Below are positions 12,655-24,140 of a stretch of DNA of 64,000 bases, piece after piece. A program made the position numbers and the translations under genes. Every line of letters begins with the position of its first letter. The stretch's first letter is position 1. The DNA is from Glandiceps talaboti (lineage: Eukaryota > Hemichordata > Enteropneusta > Spengelidae), in NCBI RefSeq assembly GCF_964340395.1, contig NC_135550.1, forward strand, positions 930,001 to 994,000. Direction: 5' to 3'. The notes beneath the pieces were generated by a model. That model had not been told where the DNA came from and made no database searches. It saw only the letters and a list, made by a program, of their open reading frames with translations.

Positions 12655-13195
12655 CTTTACAACGAACAGTTTGTTTGATTGCCGTGCACCACACTGTACA
12701 ACATTTTACCCACAACTCTCTCTGATTTGTAGTGTTGGACATCATCTCCTTGAAGTCAGACAAATCTCACCAGTGTATAGGGTTTTGTAAAAACATTTTT
12801 TCCATTTGGCAAGCGTAGAATTGCCACCGATGAGTTTCATCGGTTCTGGTATCAGTGATTTATTGTAGAAGGAGTAGCAATTTTAGGAATTTGCCAGCAG
12901 ATTTTCTTGAAAGACATGAAGAATATTTGCGACGAAACTAAGGAAAATATATGCACCTGTTGTGACTTTGCCAAAGATATAGATTTATTTGAATAGGTAT
13001 GACAAAAGAAATTTACATACTAAAACTCATCATACACACTGACTACCCAAGTTATTGACACTTTGACAGTGAAAAGTGTTTTACTCACAGCACATGCTTA
13101 ATTTAGTTGTTAGTTCATTTTTATACAAAATTTAGAACTTTATTTTTGATTCCTAAGCGTTCTTTTGCTACATATTAATTGAAAATCAAACATGG

Positions 13196-13576
13196 ACCGG
13201 CTCCCTGTAGCGTAGTGGTTAGCGCACAGGATTAGCAGTCGGGAGGTCACGGGTTCGAATCCCACTGGAAACAGGGGATTTTTCTGTGACCGACCCAGGT
13301 GAGTGTTCAACAGACTCGATGGGTAGACTTGTATCACTCAGCCGTGTCTCACTCACAAGACGAGTGCGAATTGGGGGAACTCCTGGAGTAATGACTCGAA
13401 AAGTCGGGGATGATTACTCACACAGGGCCCGCAGGTGCTATGTTTGCCGGGCCTGGGTGACTCTGCGATAGCCTGTGGACTGACTGCAGGGAAAGCCTTG
13501 ACAGTTCCACAGCAACGTGATATAGAGCGTGCTACATAGCCCTGTCACATAGTCCCAAACCCGAATGGATCTCTGT
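13196..13576 (+). mobile_element. tRNA-derived SINE
   Basis: An RNA polymerase III A box (TAGCGTAGTGG, 13,208-13,218) and a B box (GGTTCGAATCC, 13,252-13,262) are spaced as in a tRNA. The anticodon stem mispairs, so it is a SINE head and not a functional tRNA gene. A unique body of about 300 bp follows, and the element ends in (TAA)n at 13,576. A minus-strand LINE begins its own 3' tail in the same microsatellite, so the two retroposons meet tail to tail. Confidence 0.65.
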
Positions 13577-14215
13577 AATAATAATAATAATAATAATAAT
13601 AATTTATTCCCACGTACAAAAAAATGTGATACAGAACAGAACTAAATATCCTTATGTATATATATAAACGTGTTATTCGGGAAAAGGGTGTGGAAGTAGT
13701 TGTTACACAACTAATCGAGTCCTCCCCTCACAAAACATATGACACTCATCATTTAATTTTGCCCTGTTTCAATCAAGACTATTTAACGTGGTAGATGATA
13801 CATGGAAATACACTGAAATTACAAAATAAATTAAACATGAGCTCTAGATCCCGAAACAACCAGACTGTAGACATTTTTTAAATTCCCGCTTAAACTCTGA
13901 CCTGCATTGTATAGTCCTAATATGCACTGGTATTTTATTCCATAGTTTCGCACCTGCATATTTTATGCTGAATTGGCCCGACCTATGTTTTGTTCTTGGA
14001 ATATTCAAATCGCTTCTCCTGCTTTGCCGTGTTGAATAAGAATGGCTAACTGTAGTGAAGTAATCGTGGAAGATGCTTGGTAGTCTTTTATGTAAAACAT
14101 CATGGACAAACATCGCTAATTGTAGGCTGTGTTGTTGAAAAATGTTTAGAATACCGAGCTTTTGAAATAATGGTAGCATTTGTGTTTGTTAAATAAACAC
14201 CATTGACAGTTTTTA
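13577..14215 (-). mobile_element. LINE 3' fragment (RT C-terminal domain and 3'UTR)
   Basis: Minus-strand ORF 13,844-14,179 encodes the post-RT C-terminal region typical of many non-LTR elements: HDVLHKRLPSIFHDYF, RQSRRSDLNIPRTKHRSGQF and SIKYAGAKLWNKIP. A 3'UTR follows, containing an ctaatcgagtc segment shared with the 6.5-kb LINE, and the element ends in an (ATT)n microsatellite at 13,577-13,605 on the plus strand. It is 5'-truncated, as expected from incomplete target-primed reverse transcription. The domain has no catalytic function on its own. Confidence 0.7.
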
Positions 14216-14369
14216 TGCCATGGTATGATGACACACTGAAAATGCAAATCGGAAACTTGATTGGTGAGCTCAAACATTCAGACAGATTGGTCAGTTTGTC
14301 CAGCCTGAGGGGATAGGGGATGGTCAGTATTTTTTCCATTGGGCCGACAAAAAGTCACTGACCCCCGTG

Positions 14370-14445
14370 AATAAAGTTTCATAACATCTGACAGTAAGCT
14401 GTAGAGGGAAGAGCTTTGAGACTGGGATATGTCCACCTCTTTTGT

Positions 14446-14476
<31 letters not shown>

Positions 14477-15270
14477 GTTGTAGGGGGTCTCCCCCTAGAA
14501 GCCCCTGGAGGATTTTTACTCCTAAAGGCAATTTTTAGGCTATTCACAGACACTTTCAGACAATGATTTGCAAGCTTTACAAGACAGCTCTAACATGTAA
14601 AAAGCAACTACATAAGGTTGAAACATTTTTGAAATAAAGTTTCATAGCATCTTGACAGTAAGAGGTGGAAGAAAGAACTTTGATTTAAGACCGGGACATG
14701 TCTACCTCTTATGGGGGGGGGGGGGTCTAGGGGTCTCCCCCTAGAATCCATGGAGGATTTTTACTCTTAAAGCCAATTTTCAGGCTATTAACAGACACTT
14801 TCAGACAGTAATTTGCAAGCTTTACAAGACAGCTCTAACATGTAAGCATGGAAGTATTATACTTCCATGATGTATAAAAAAGCAACTATATATGGTTGAA
14901 ACATTTTTTAAATAAAGTTTCATAGCATCTTGACAGTAAGAGGTGGAGGGAAGAACTTTGATTTGGGACTGGGACATGTCTACCTCTTATGGGGGTCCTA
15001 GGGATCTCCCCCTAGAAGCTTTGAAGTTTTTTACCAATTTTGGTGAATCTTATTGTTGGTTTAACGAATGAGTGGCCTCTGGGGTGATGGAGTCCAAGGG
15101 GTTTCCCCCGCCAGATCTGGAGTTTTTTGTTTCTATTATAGGCAATTTTTAGGTTATTCATAGCCTCTGAGGTAATATTGCCAAGCTTCGAAAAGCTAAA
15201 GTAAATATAACTTTTTAAATAAGTTTTCCATGTTATAAAAGTGGGCCTGTAACATTGGTATAGGGGCATT
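14370..15270 (+). repeat. Three-copy ~270-bp tandem repeat with G-runs
   Basis: Copies marked by GACAGTAAG at about 14,390, 14,654 and 14,932. Each has GGGA-ATGT-CACCTCTT, a G-run and TCTCCCCCTAGAAGC. The first copy contains (GT)n followed by an 18-nt G-run (14,460-14,477); the second has an 11-nt G-run. This region and its opposite-strand proline/histidine-rich ORF do not look coding. Confidence 0.6.
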
Positions 15271-15279
15271 GATATTGCA

Positions 15280-16585
15280 TGTATAGTAAAGTCACTGGTA
15301 TGTTAGAGCACTTTAGGAGGTCATACCCAGTGTACAATAGAAACTTGAATTTGATTTGTGGTGTCGATACATGTAGTGTCCGAAATAGGAAGTATATATC
15401 ATCCCTTCTGACAAATTCATACTGAAGAGACTAGAACAACTTAGATTAAGTTCTTTTATAAACTATCCAATAGTATGAAGGTTACCATTACAAAACCTTC
15501 AAGGTTAGTTCACTTTGCCCCAAAGTGCAAGATAAGTGAAGCACTGATTGTGAAACAGCCAAACATTTACATGGCATGTTCTGTAACTAGCGTGGTAGCT
15601 AGGTAATACATGTATATATATATCATAATATATGTATAATTTTATGTATAGTTATGTTTGAACCCTTACATGAAGTAATATTTTAAAAAAATTATGAAAG
15701 AAACAGACAAGAACAAATACATATATGTACCACAGGCCAACAAAACTGACTGGTCCCTGACGTGTTTGAAAATGTTTATCATGATCTGACAAGTGTCCTG
15801 GTTGGAGAGGTACTAGGAGGTTGAACAGTATACTCGAACTTGTACATCATTTCCCTGCCAAGACATTTTTTTCTAGCAGCAGTGGTCCATCTTTTTTTCC
15901 ATAATCCACTCATATCCGGAATATTTTTTTCAAGCATCTCCATTTGGCATCTTTTTTTCCCGAAATCTTCCAAGCCCTCCCCAGGATATCAAATGGTCGA
16001 CCCCTATGTATGTATGTAAGTATGTAAGGAATGTGTGCATGCACACTTGATAGCAAGCCACACTAAGAAGTCGAAATTGGTCAAAAGGAGGACATATAAT
16101 TTGGCAAGGGTACTTCTGTCAATAAATGTCCTTGAATCATCAGGCATTATTCATGTCATGTAGTTGCACTTGAAGTTTTTCAATAATTTTTCATCAGCAA
16201 GTAATGAACCCTTGGTTGTGGTACAAGAATGCATTTTCATTATCCAAATTATTGAAGAAAAATTCTTTATAATTAGTTTGGTATACAACATATGAAGTTC
16301 AAAATGGAAACTTTACCCTCTTAAAATGTTTTCACTGGTAAAGCCAAGTTTTATTTAGACCATCGTAAAATAATGAATTGAACTACAATATCACATATCA
16401 TCATGCTTTTAACGCATTATAAGTCAGGTCATTTATCTGATTTGAGGTAGTGTTTTGTCAACATGTGCATTACAAGCATTTGTCAACAGCATACAGTTTT
16501 GACAAGGCTCTTAAAAGTTTAGGTGCCACTGCCATACACACACATATATATCTAGGAATTTTTGAAAACATAATGTTTCCTTAGA
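15280..16585. other. Gene-free stretch
   Basis: AT-rich, with a short (TATG) run at 16,005-16,026 and duplicated 'catctttttttcc' phrases at 15,887 and 15,948. No coding, RNA or mobile feature supported. Confidence 0.5.
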
Positions 16586-16589
16586 AAAG

Positions 16590-16775
16590 CGATGTTGTCC
16601 ATTTGGTATGATGTGATGTGCTTTTACGACAATGTGATGTCTATTTGATATGACATGATGTGCTTTTACTACAATGTGGTATGCATTTGCAATGATGTGA
16701 TGTGCTTTTACCACAACATGATGTGCATCTGATATGACGTGATGTGCATTTGATATGACGTACTGTATAACTATA
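16590..16775 (-). repeat. Left inverted array of the 42-bp repeat (about 4 copies)
   Basis: Reverse-orientation units (ATTTGATATGACGTGATGTG, CTTTTACCACAACATGATG) complementary to the main 42-bp array at 17.44-18.7 kb. Confidence 0.6.
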
Positions 16776-16914
16776 GTGATCATATATGTTGCTATTTTAA
16801 TAAAGTTCAAATTTCCACATATATAATACATTTTTCCCACAATTCCATTTTCGGCAATTTTCTTCCTGTGAATAGTTGACACACACACCTGCTGTCCATT
16901 GAAAGTCATTTCAA

Positions 16915-17085
16915 CTATGGATCAGACATCAGCCATGAATAGCATACTTAGAAGCCTTAATTTAGATGGTTGCAAGCGTAAGTTCCAGGAAGAAAAGATA
17001 TCTCCTGATATAGATTGCAAACTGACTCTTCCAGAGTTAGAATATCCCGCCTCTCAAGATATTGACTGCACAAGCCGTGAAGATT
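16915..17085 (+). CDS. SAM-like reading frame, plus-strand copy (truncated)
   Basis: From ATG at 16,918 or 16,936 the frame reads AMNSILRSLNLDGCKRKFQE, EKISPDID, CKLTLPELEY and then loses similarity. The spacing (ILRSLNL..C..KF..EKI....L..LTLPEL) is that of a SAM domain's first four helices. It ends where an oppositely oriented SAM-like frame begins. It may be part of a transposon-borne or duplicated SAM gene. Only the spacing of hydrophobic residues supports it. Confidence 0.4.
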
Positions 17086-17226
17086 AGCACATTCACCAAT
17101 GGTTGACACACCAAGGCGTATCAGCTCATTGACTTTGAGATCCTGTACCTTCTGCGGTTCGATTTTCTCATTAGCAAATCGTACTGCTAAGGTTGGCAAT
17201 CCCAGTTCATCAAGGATCGCATTCAT
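17050..17226 (-). CDS. SAM-like reading frame, minus-strand copy
   Basis: Starting at ATG 17,226 the minus strand reads MNAILDELGLPTLAVRFANE, then KIEPQKVQDLKVNELIRLGV and STIGECANL. This covers all five helices of a SAM domain, including the LGVxxIG turn before the last helix. Both SAM-like copies open with a Met-Asn-x-Ile-Leu pattern and both carry EKI before helix 3, so they look like diverged duplicates placed tail to tail. The frame continues to 16,957 only as the antisense of the plus copy. No splice context is obvious. Confidence 0.45.
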
Positions 17227-17264
17227 GATGACAAGCAGAATAGATCTTCGACCACTGCACCGTT

Positions 17265-17269
17265 TTCAC

Positions 17270-17332
<63 letters not shown>

Positions 17333-17362
17333 TATATGTATGTATGTATGTATGTATGTACA
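17265..17362 (+). repeat. (TATG)n microsatellite
   Basis: About 24 copies of TATG with two TATA interruptions, placed between the minus-strand SAM-like frame and the 42-bp array. Confidence 0.9.
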
Positions 17363-17439
17363 CATGTTAACATGTGTTATGGACGGCAATTCTGTTTTAC
17401 ACATCAAGTTATGGTAATAGCCAATCACATTAATGCATA

Positions 17440-18715
17440 TTGTCATCACGTTGTGATGAGAGCACAGCACATCATATCAAATGGATATCACGTTGTGGTG
17501 AAAGCACATCATGTCATTGCAAATGGACATCACGTTGTGGTAAAAGCACATCACGTCATATCAAATGGACATCACGTTGTGGTGAAAGCACATCACCTCA
17601 TTGCAAATGGATATCACGTTGTGGTGAAAGCACATCAAGTCATTGCAAATGGACATCACGTCATATCAAATGGACATCATGTTGTGGTGAAAGCATATCA
17701 CATCATTGCAAATGCGTTTCACATCGTTGCAAATGGACATCACTTTGTGGTGAGAGCACATCTCGTCATTGCAAATGGACATCACGTGGTGAAAGCACAT
17801 CACATCATTGCAAATGCATATCACATTGTGGTGAAAGCACATCATGTCATTGCAAATGGACATCACGTTGTGGTGAAAGCACATCACATCATTGCAAATG
17901 CATATCACATTGTGGTGAAAGCACATCATGTCATTGCAAATGGACATCACGTTATGGTGAAAGCATATAATGTCATATTAAATAGATATCGCATTATGGT
18001 GAAAGCACATCACATCATTGCAAATGCATATCACATTGTTGCAAATGGACATGATATCGTAGCGAATGCATATCACATTGTGGTAAAAACACAACATTTA
18101 TTGAAAATGCATATCATATTGTGGTGAAAGCACAACACGTCATTGGAAATGGATAACATGGGGTGAAAGCACATCACGTTATTGCAAATGGAGAAAACGT
18201 GGTAAAAGCACATCACGTCTTTGCAAATGCACATCATGTTGTGGTGAGAGCATATCACGCCACATTAAATGGACATCACGTTGTGGGAAAAGGACAGCAC
18301 GTCATATCAAATGAACAAACGTTGTGGTGAAAGCATATCACGTCATATTTAAATGGACAACACGTTGTGGTGAAAGCATATCACGTCATATTAAATGGAC
18401 AACACGTTGTGGTGAAAGCATATCACGTCATATTAAATGGACAACACGTTGTGGTGAAAGCATATCACGTCATATTAAATGGACAACACGTTGTGGTGAA
18501 AGCATATCACGTCATATTAAATGGACAACACGTTGTGGTGAAAGCATATCACGTCATATTAAATGGACAACACGTTGTGGTGAAAGCATATCACGTCATA
18601 TTAAATGGACAACAAGTGGTGAAAGCATATCACGTCATTGCAAATGCACATGACGTTGTCGTAAAAGGACATCATGTTTTATTGAATAACATTACATCAT
18701 GAAAATGGGCAACAT
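17440..18715 (+). repeat. 42-bp tandem array (about 30 copies)
   Basis: The unit contains ATATCACGTCAT, TAAATGGACAACACG and TTGTGGTGAAAGCA. From 18,320 to 18,610 the copies are nearly identical (recent amplification); from 17,440 to 18,300 they are diverged. Because 42 is a multiple of three, several frames stay open (342 aa at 17,099-18,127; 176, 111 and 109 aa). Each is a 14-residue repeat with no independent sign of being a protein. Each unit carries TCACGTCA, close to a CRE/ATF site. Confidence 0.8.
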
Positions 18716-18792
18716 AAGACAGTCATACAAACAAGAACTGCCATTTCACTATATCCGAGTTATTGCTACTGCTCAGAAAAAATGGCGTCGGT

Positions 18793-19010
18793 TTGAATTT
18801 TGTTTATTATTTGCCATGGAAACGGGTGTGCATATCCTGCGTATGTAGGGGATCACGAAAGCCGAGTGAAGTTGAGGATGGCAGGCTTTCCTGTGCTGAG
18901 AATAGGAGGCGGGCATTTTAACAACAATTTTGACAAATAACTTTCACTTGGACTTGATAAATGACAGATGTAGAGCTAAATTTTTTGCATGAATCATGAA
19001 ATTGCAAGAA
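18793..19010 (+). repeat. Dispersed repeat, copy 1 of 2
   Basis: TTTGTTTATTATTTGCCATG, GCCGAGTGAAGTTGAGGA, GCTTTCCTGT-CTGAGAATAG and ATGTAGAGCTAAATTT are shared in order and spacing with 25,622-25,850. Identity is roughly 75-80% by eye. Nature unknown. Confidence 0.6.
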
Positions 19011-19019
19011 TATACCCTT

Positions 19020-20590
19020 ACAGAAGGCATCAAATTTGGCAAAAAAAATCCACATCTGGTGAATTTCGTTACCATGGCAACAGATTTTCATAAAATGACC
19101 ACTTGTTTTGAACTCAGCATAACAAATTCTTCCATGTAGGATAGGCAGTATGCTGATTATTTTTAAATTTATAACGGTATTTGTCAGATTCCTATGTATT
19201 TAACCAAAACAACATTTACAAGCCTACTGTGTTTCCATGAAAACAGCTATCGTATTTTAGACAATTTGTGTTACAACACATGGCATCAACTCATACATGC
19301 AAAAAAACAAGGAATTTATTGAATAAACCTTGAAATCTAGTTAAATCAACACTTCTTGTTGTCCTATTTTCCTGCTTGAATCTCATAAATAAGTTTAAAA
19401 ATCGTAGTTCCATGCTTTCACTTCGGTATATCTGACTGCAAATGACCATAAGGGCATCATCTACTGTGTGACCTTTTAACTGAATATCATTAAAGTTGTC
19501 GACAAATCACAGGTACAGACAGAGAGTGGCATTGGGAAATAGCCAGTCATAGGACGTGATGCACAGATCTTACTCTTCCCCATAGAACAATAGTTATTAG
19601 CATGTATGACCTTGTATTAGAAGACCGTGAATATATAATAACCATCACAGAAGTAGATTTCAAACTACGCAATCCCCATGATCGCAAAGCTGGATCCTGG
19701 AGTCACTGACATTCCCATTCAAAACAAAATATTTTCAATACAATTTTGGAATTGTTGTGTTAGAACTGATTTCAAAGGTAATATAAAGGTAGGAATGCTG
19801 ACATCATAGACCATTTTCAACGTAGCTCTGTGGCCGCATTCGTCAGATTTATTGTGACCTTTTATAGAAAATATAGAAAATATGCACTAATCCTGCTCTC
19901 AAATGAACACTGCATAGATGGATAGGCATTGGAATAAATATGCAAATACAAAATGTATGTCTAGCAATGAGACCACATAATCAACAGTTAAGCTACAGTG
20001 CCATTGGCACTTTTATTGATATATGTAATTCAGACCGAATATCACTTTTACTGAATGGCAGCCACATTTGTATTTTATTTACTACATAACTCAAAAACTG
20101 TAATACATGCAGACTCCACTCAAGTTTCTACCCCATATTATCAGATGCGAGCTATCTTTTGTAGACCTTTGACCTTGACCTTCAAGGCTAATTATCAAAA
20201 TCAAGCCAATTCCTGCCTATCACAAACACATTATAGTGTTTACACAATGCCAATTTCTTTTAAATCACATTTATAAGTAATATTGAAGAAAAGAAGTATA
20301 CACAAGCATTATTTTTGGTGCTCATATAACTTCTACTGAATGACAGCCATATTTGTCATAAACAATCACTATATTTAATATGGCATAACCAAACAACTTC
20401 AATCATTGTCTCTATTCATAGACCATCAAAATTAAGCTATTACTTACATATTGGAGACACTTTGTAGCAATTATGTGTGGCCAATGTCTTTTAGATCATG
20501 TCTATAGATAATGCAAAACCAGATAAACATACGGTACACATGCATTACTTTGTCGAAATCCCCTTTTACTCAATGTCATCTATATTTATA
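19020..20590. other. Gene-free stretch
   Basis: Unique-looking AT-rich DNA. Three loose repeats of 'cacttttactgaatggcagccatatttgt' type at about 20,044, 20,328 and 20,566 (spacing about 240-285 bp) suggest another degraded tandem repeat. Nothing coding recognised. Confidence 0.4.
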
Positions 20591-20599
20591 GTGAACAAT

Positions 20600-20831
20600 C
20601 ATCATTTACCATTAACTCAAGAACGTTAATACAAAAAATGCATGCAAATATACCTAACAACAGAACCACGCCCATAGCAACAGCCATATTGATGATGTAT
20701 ATAGCAAAAGTAACATTAGGAATTCACTGACGCGTGAACGAACATGTATGAACACCTACATGTATACCTAGCATTGATCAGCATGTGGATAAACATTTGT
20801 AAAAAGTACAATTATTGTGCTACACCGCCAT
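20600..20831 (-). mobile_element. Family 1 pearl-like element fragment, reverse orientation
   Basis: The reverse complement carries the same start (TAGCACAA..TTGTA), the 'tttatccacatgctgatc' block and the GCTATGGGCGTGGTT core as the copies at 6.2 and 43.6 kb. Confidence 0.45.
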
Positions 20832-22249
20832 TTAATTGGTGTTATTTTTCTGATGAGCTGTCAAGTGAATGATTCAGAATGACAACAGCCAAGTGTCATT
20901 TGAGGATGCATAGGAGCTGGAAGCTCTCAACAGATATTTCCAGTATTGTTGTGAAATATCTGACAAAGTAGGCTTGCACTTCTTGATTGAGATAATGACT
21001 TACTTGAAATAGATCCTGCATAGTGAAATCAACAAGTGGTGCAAAGGAACATCACTAAAGCAGCAGGGGTCAGCAAATCTATGGCTGCTCTATTTAGCTG
21101 GTAGGCTTTTGTACTCTAATGAAACTGCCCAATGTCCCTAAAGACATGGGTACTAGACTAATAGACCAAGGAGTACGAGTGTGTTCATCCTTGAAATAAT
21201 GATTACCTACTTGATTTGTCCATGCATGCATGGATGGCTGTCAGATATGCTAATCAACAAGACACAAAAATGGTGGAACAGCTTATTAAAAACGTGTCTT
21301 TCCTGTGTACTTAGAGATAAGAATGACAAAAATGCTGTTAATAATTTTATGATTAAATTCTTAAAGTTTGGTAGGTGAATTGATGCATGACATTGTTATT
21401 TGGACTAATTTTGAAATTGTGATATGTTAGCCTTATTCTTGTCTGTAAATTGTGACATCTGGGTCAAAAATTTGAAATCGAACGGTGTGTTGTCGGTACC
21501 TTGTACTGTAAACTGTACATTGATATCGATGGGTGCAAATATAACATAATTATGATTCAGAAGCATTTTTTATAACTCATAACTCATAACAAAGTGGAAA
21601 TTTTAACTTTTAAAAAAAGTTGATATTCATACATGTGTGTGTGTGTGTGTGTGTGAATTTTAATGTCGTTTATGTCATGGAAATATTGATATCCAGTGTT
21701 ACCATAATCTCATTTATTCCATCTTGAATCAAAATGCACCGAGAAAAGGCATATTGATATAAAAGTGAGGATATTCTGTTTGATATCACACACTATGAGA
21801 TTGTTATTTTCATTCCAAATTTGCTGTTGTTAGAAATGAGGGGGATGAAGGTATCGTTTGAGTCTGTCTATTAAAGTAGTCTAAGTGCATAATAACTACT
21901 TGATATCAAAGTCCTACAGATATAATATTCCACATGGTTTTGAAACCAAAGAAATTTCATCTAATACTGTTAGGTTAAATGTTCATCTCTTACCATCAGG
22001 GTTAAAATGTGTACAAAAAATAAGAAAGCAATATGGTGTCTGTTTTAATCGTTGCAAAATATGGTCCTCTGTTTGACACTGAAGGTGGTCTCTTAAAGTT
22101 GACCATATGAGCATTTATTGTCTATGTACATATGTCATCCAGTCAGAAATCAAGATGCACATTCTCCACGGGAATCACTGTTTGACTTTCAATCTATTCC
22201 ATCTATGTTAATCATTCTCTTCTTTGCCTAAATAATTATGTTGCTGCAG

Positions 22250-22348
22250 AGGATGATTTCCAGAAATGTCTGGAACTTGATAGCAGCCAGTCTGAAATCA
22301 TGCACTTCCAGGGGTTGGCATTATACCATCAGGGCAAGATAGGACCGG
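22250..22348 (+). CDS. Single TPR-like coding exon
   Basis: A 99-bp exon bounded by acceptor gctgcag (ending 22,249) and a perfect donor GG|gtgagt (GT at 22,349). It enters with two bases of a split codon and leaves with one, so it adds exactly 33 codons. The peptide (DDFQKCLELDSSQSEIMHFQ, then GLALYHQGKIGP) fits the tetratricopeptide pattern: hydrophobic and small residues at the A/L/Y/G positions, Leu-Glu-Leu at the end of helix A, and Gly-x-x-x-Tyr-x-x-Gly in helix B. TPR exons of about 102 bp are often modular. No partner exon was found within several kb, so flanking exons may lie far away or outside the window. The parent gene is not identifiable. Confidence 0.5.
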
Positions 22349-23580
22349 GTGAGTGTCCTGTCTTTGATGAACACAGTACATTTAAAATGTGGTCACAGGC
22401 TAGTCTTAGGTCACTTGAAAAGTCAAAGGTCTTGATCAAGACATGTAACTGTCTAAAAATTGTGGACTATTTCTAGAACCTTGAATATGACCTCATTAAT
22501 GTTTCTTATTCCTAACAACATGCAGAGCTAATATTCAAATGTGGAATACGTCATATACTGTTATCACTTTGAATTATTTTCTGACTACCATCATAGTCTG
22601 CTGAAAATTACTTGTCTTGAATCTCATTTGCTTTTGATCGGGATTATGTTGTATGACATTTGGTCTTATAAATCTCAAAGAAGATATGAGCAAGTATACT
22701 GAAAGCATCATAAAACATATTTTAACTCCTGAAGAGCTGAAAATTTGACATAGATCACAACCATACAGTCCACCAATATCTCATATTTCTTAATACGAGC
22801 TGAGTTTATCAACATTTTACTCAAGTGAAAATACTTACATAAAACCTTGATAATAAACTATCATGTCTTCTATGACATTACAAGGCATTGTCAGAACAGT
22901 TGATTGCTTAGTGTAGATTCTTGGACATTTGTACCTTCTAGGAAGGAAGGTTGTACATTGGGGATGAAACGTCTGTGTGTGTGTGTGTGTGTGTGCGCGC
23001 GCGCGACTTGGTCAAATCAAACAAAATTTGGTGCACATGTTCTGATTAGGTTTTGGTAAATATCCCATGAATATTAATAAGCAATATGTGATTCAAGTTT
23101 TTGCTAATTAGGATATAGATCGCATTGTGCAACTATAAACTATTGGAAACTCTTGTTACGGTTTGACCTATCCCAATTTGAATATTGACGATCTAAATAT
23201 CGCACACCACAATAAATAAACCACATCTTTGGGCAATCTTGCTGGAGAATTCACCAAGAATTAAATCCATACGATCTCTTCTTTGATCAAAATTTAACTT
23301 TTTTAAAACAAGAATCTTTCGATACTGAGGAGCAAGTTTGCTGTCAGAAAGCAGTGCATTTAGTGATAATCATGGTAGGGCATAAAAAAATTGTGTGGTT
23401 CCGATTACATTCAACTTTAAAATAGGTGGAGTAGGTAGATTTTTTTAATTTTATTTTATTATATTTTTTTTTCATTTTCATGTGTGTCAAGTTCAGGTTG
23501 TCCATTGTTTTCCAAATGGTCTCTGTTGTTTATTTCTTCCTATCAGATGTACAGCAATTACAGATTGGAAGATTAGTTTT

Positions 23581-23810
23581 TACCTCCCGTAAGGGTACGG
23601 GAGGCATTAAAATACTAATGTTTGTCTGTGTGTCTGTCTGTCTGTCTGTATCATCATTTTCTAAAATTCGGCTGGCTCAATTGGAATATATAATCTTTAG
23701 GGTAATAGCTAGACCTGATTAGGTTTTGAGCCACATCAGTCAATGTTTAATTAGAGAAATTTGCATATTAATGAAATCAAATAATTAAGCAATATCTTAA
23801 GACTCCATAC
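23581..23810 (+). mobile_element. Pearl/Helentron-like element (family 2)
   Basis: Starts with a hairpin (CCTCCCGTA, 4-nt loop, TACGGGAGG), then (GTCT)n at about 23,623-23,648, then AAATTCGGCTGGCTCAATTG and TAGCTAGACCTGATTAGG. A reverse copy at 51,446-51,615 shares all these blocks. Confidence 0.5.
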
Positions 23811-23990
23811 TTCAATTTCAATAAAAATTAGTATATTCATCAAACATAAGAAAATACATTCGTTCATGTACTTTAAACTGTTAAGACAATATGAATTAAT
23901 ATAATTACGCTATATTAATTTGAGTAAACTTGGAAGGCTGCCCTCAGCGGCCGGTCGCTGTCAATGGTGTTATGCTATTGCGTCTAGTCT

Positions 23991-24140
23991 GACGAGTATA
24001 AAGTTGGTGTCAGATTCAGATTCAGATTCAGCTAGCATCATATTGAGCGTCATATTCAGTGTCAGATGCTTAATATGACGCTAAATGTGACGCTATCTGA
24101 ATCTGAATCTGAATCTGACGCCAATTTTATACTCGTTCTA
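23991..24140. repeat. Foldback with (CAGATT)n arms
   Basis: The left arm (GACGAGTATAAAGTTGGTGT followed by CAGATTCAGATTCAG) pairs with the right arm (CTGAATCTGAATCTGAATCT, then GACGCCAATTTTATACTCGT). The centre holds a second small inversion (GCGTCATATT / AATATGACGC). Confidence 0.65.

Noticed and set aside
13196-13275. A tRNA gene
   Set aside because: A and B boxes are good, but the anticodon stem mispairs and a SINE body with a repeat tail follows.
14278-14553. Pro/His/Thr-rich ORF (minus strand)
   Set aside because: It spans the (GT)n and G-run of a tandem repeat; the neighbouring copies do not conserve the frame.
16957-17226. SAM exon of the LRSAM1-like gene
   Set aside because: It is on the right strand but 17 kb beyond the gene's RING exon, and a better-matching SAM exon lies at 37.1-37.2 kb in the correct order.
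17099-18127. Longest ORF in the window (342 aa, plus strand)
   Set aside because: Its first part is antisense to a SAM-like frame, then it runs through (TATG)n and the 42-bp array. The frame is open only because 42 is a multiple of three.
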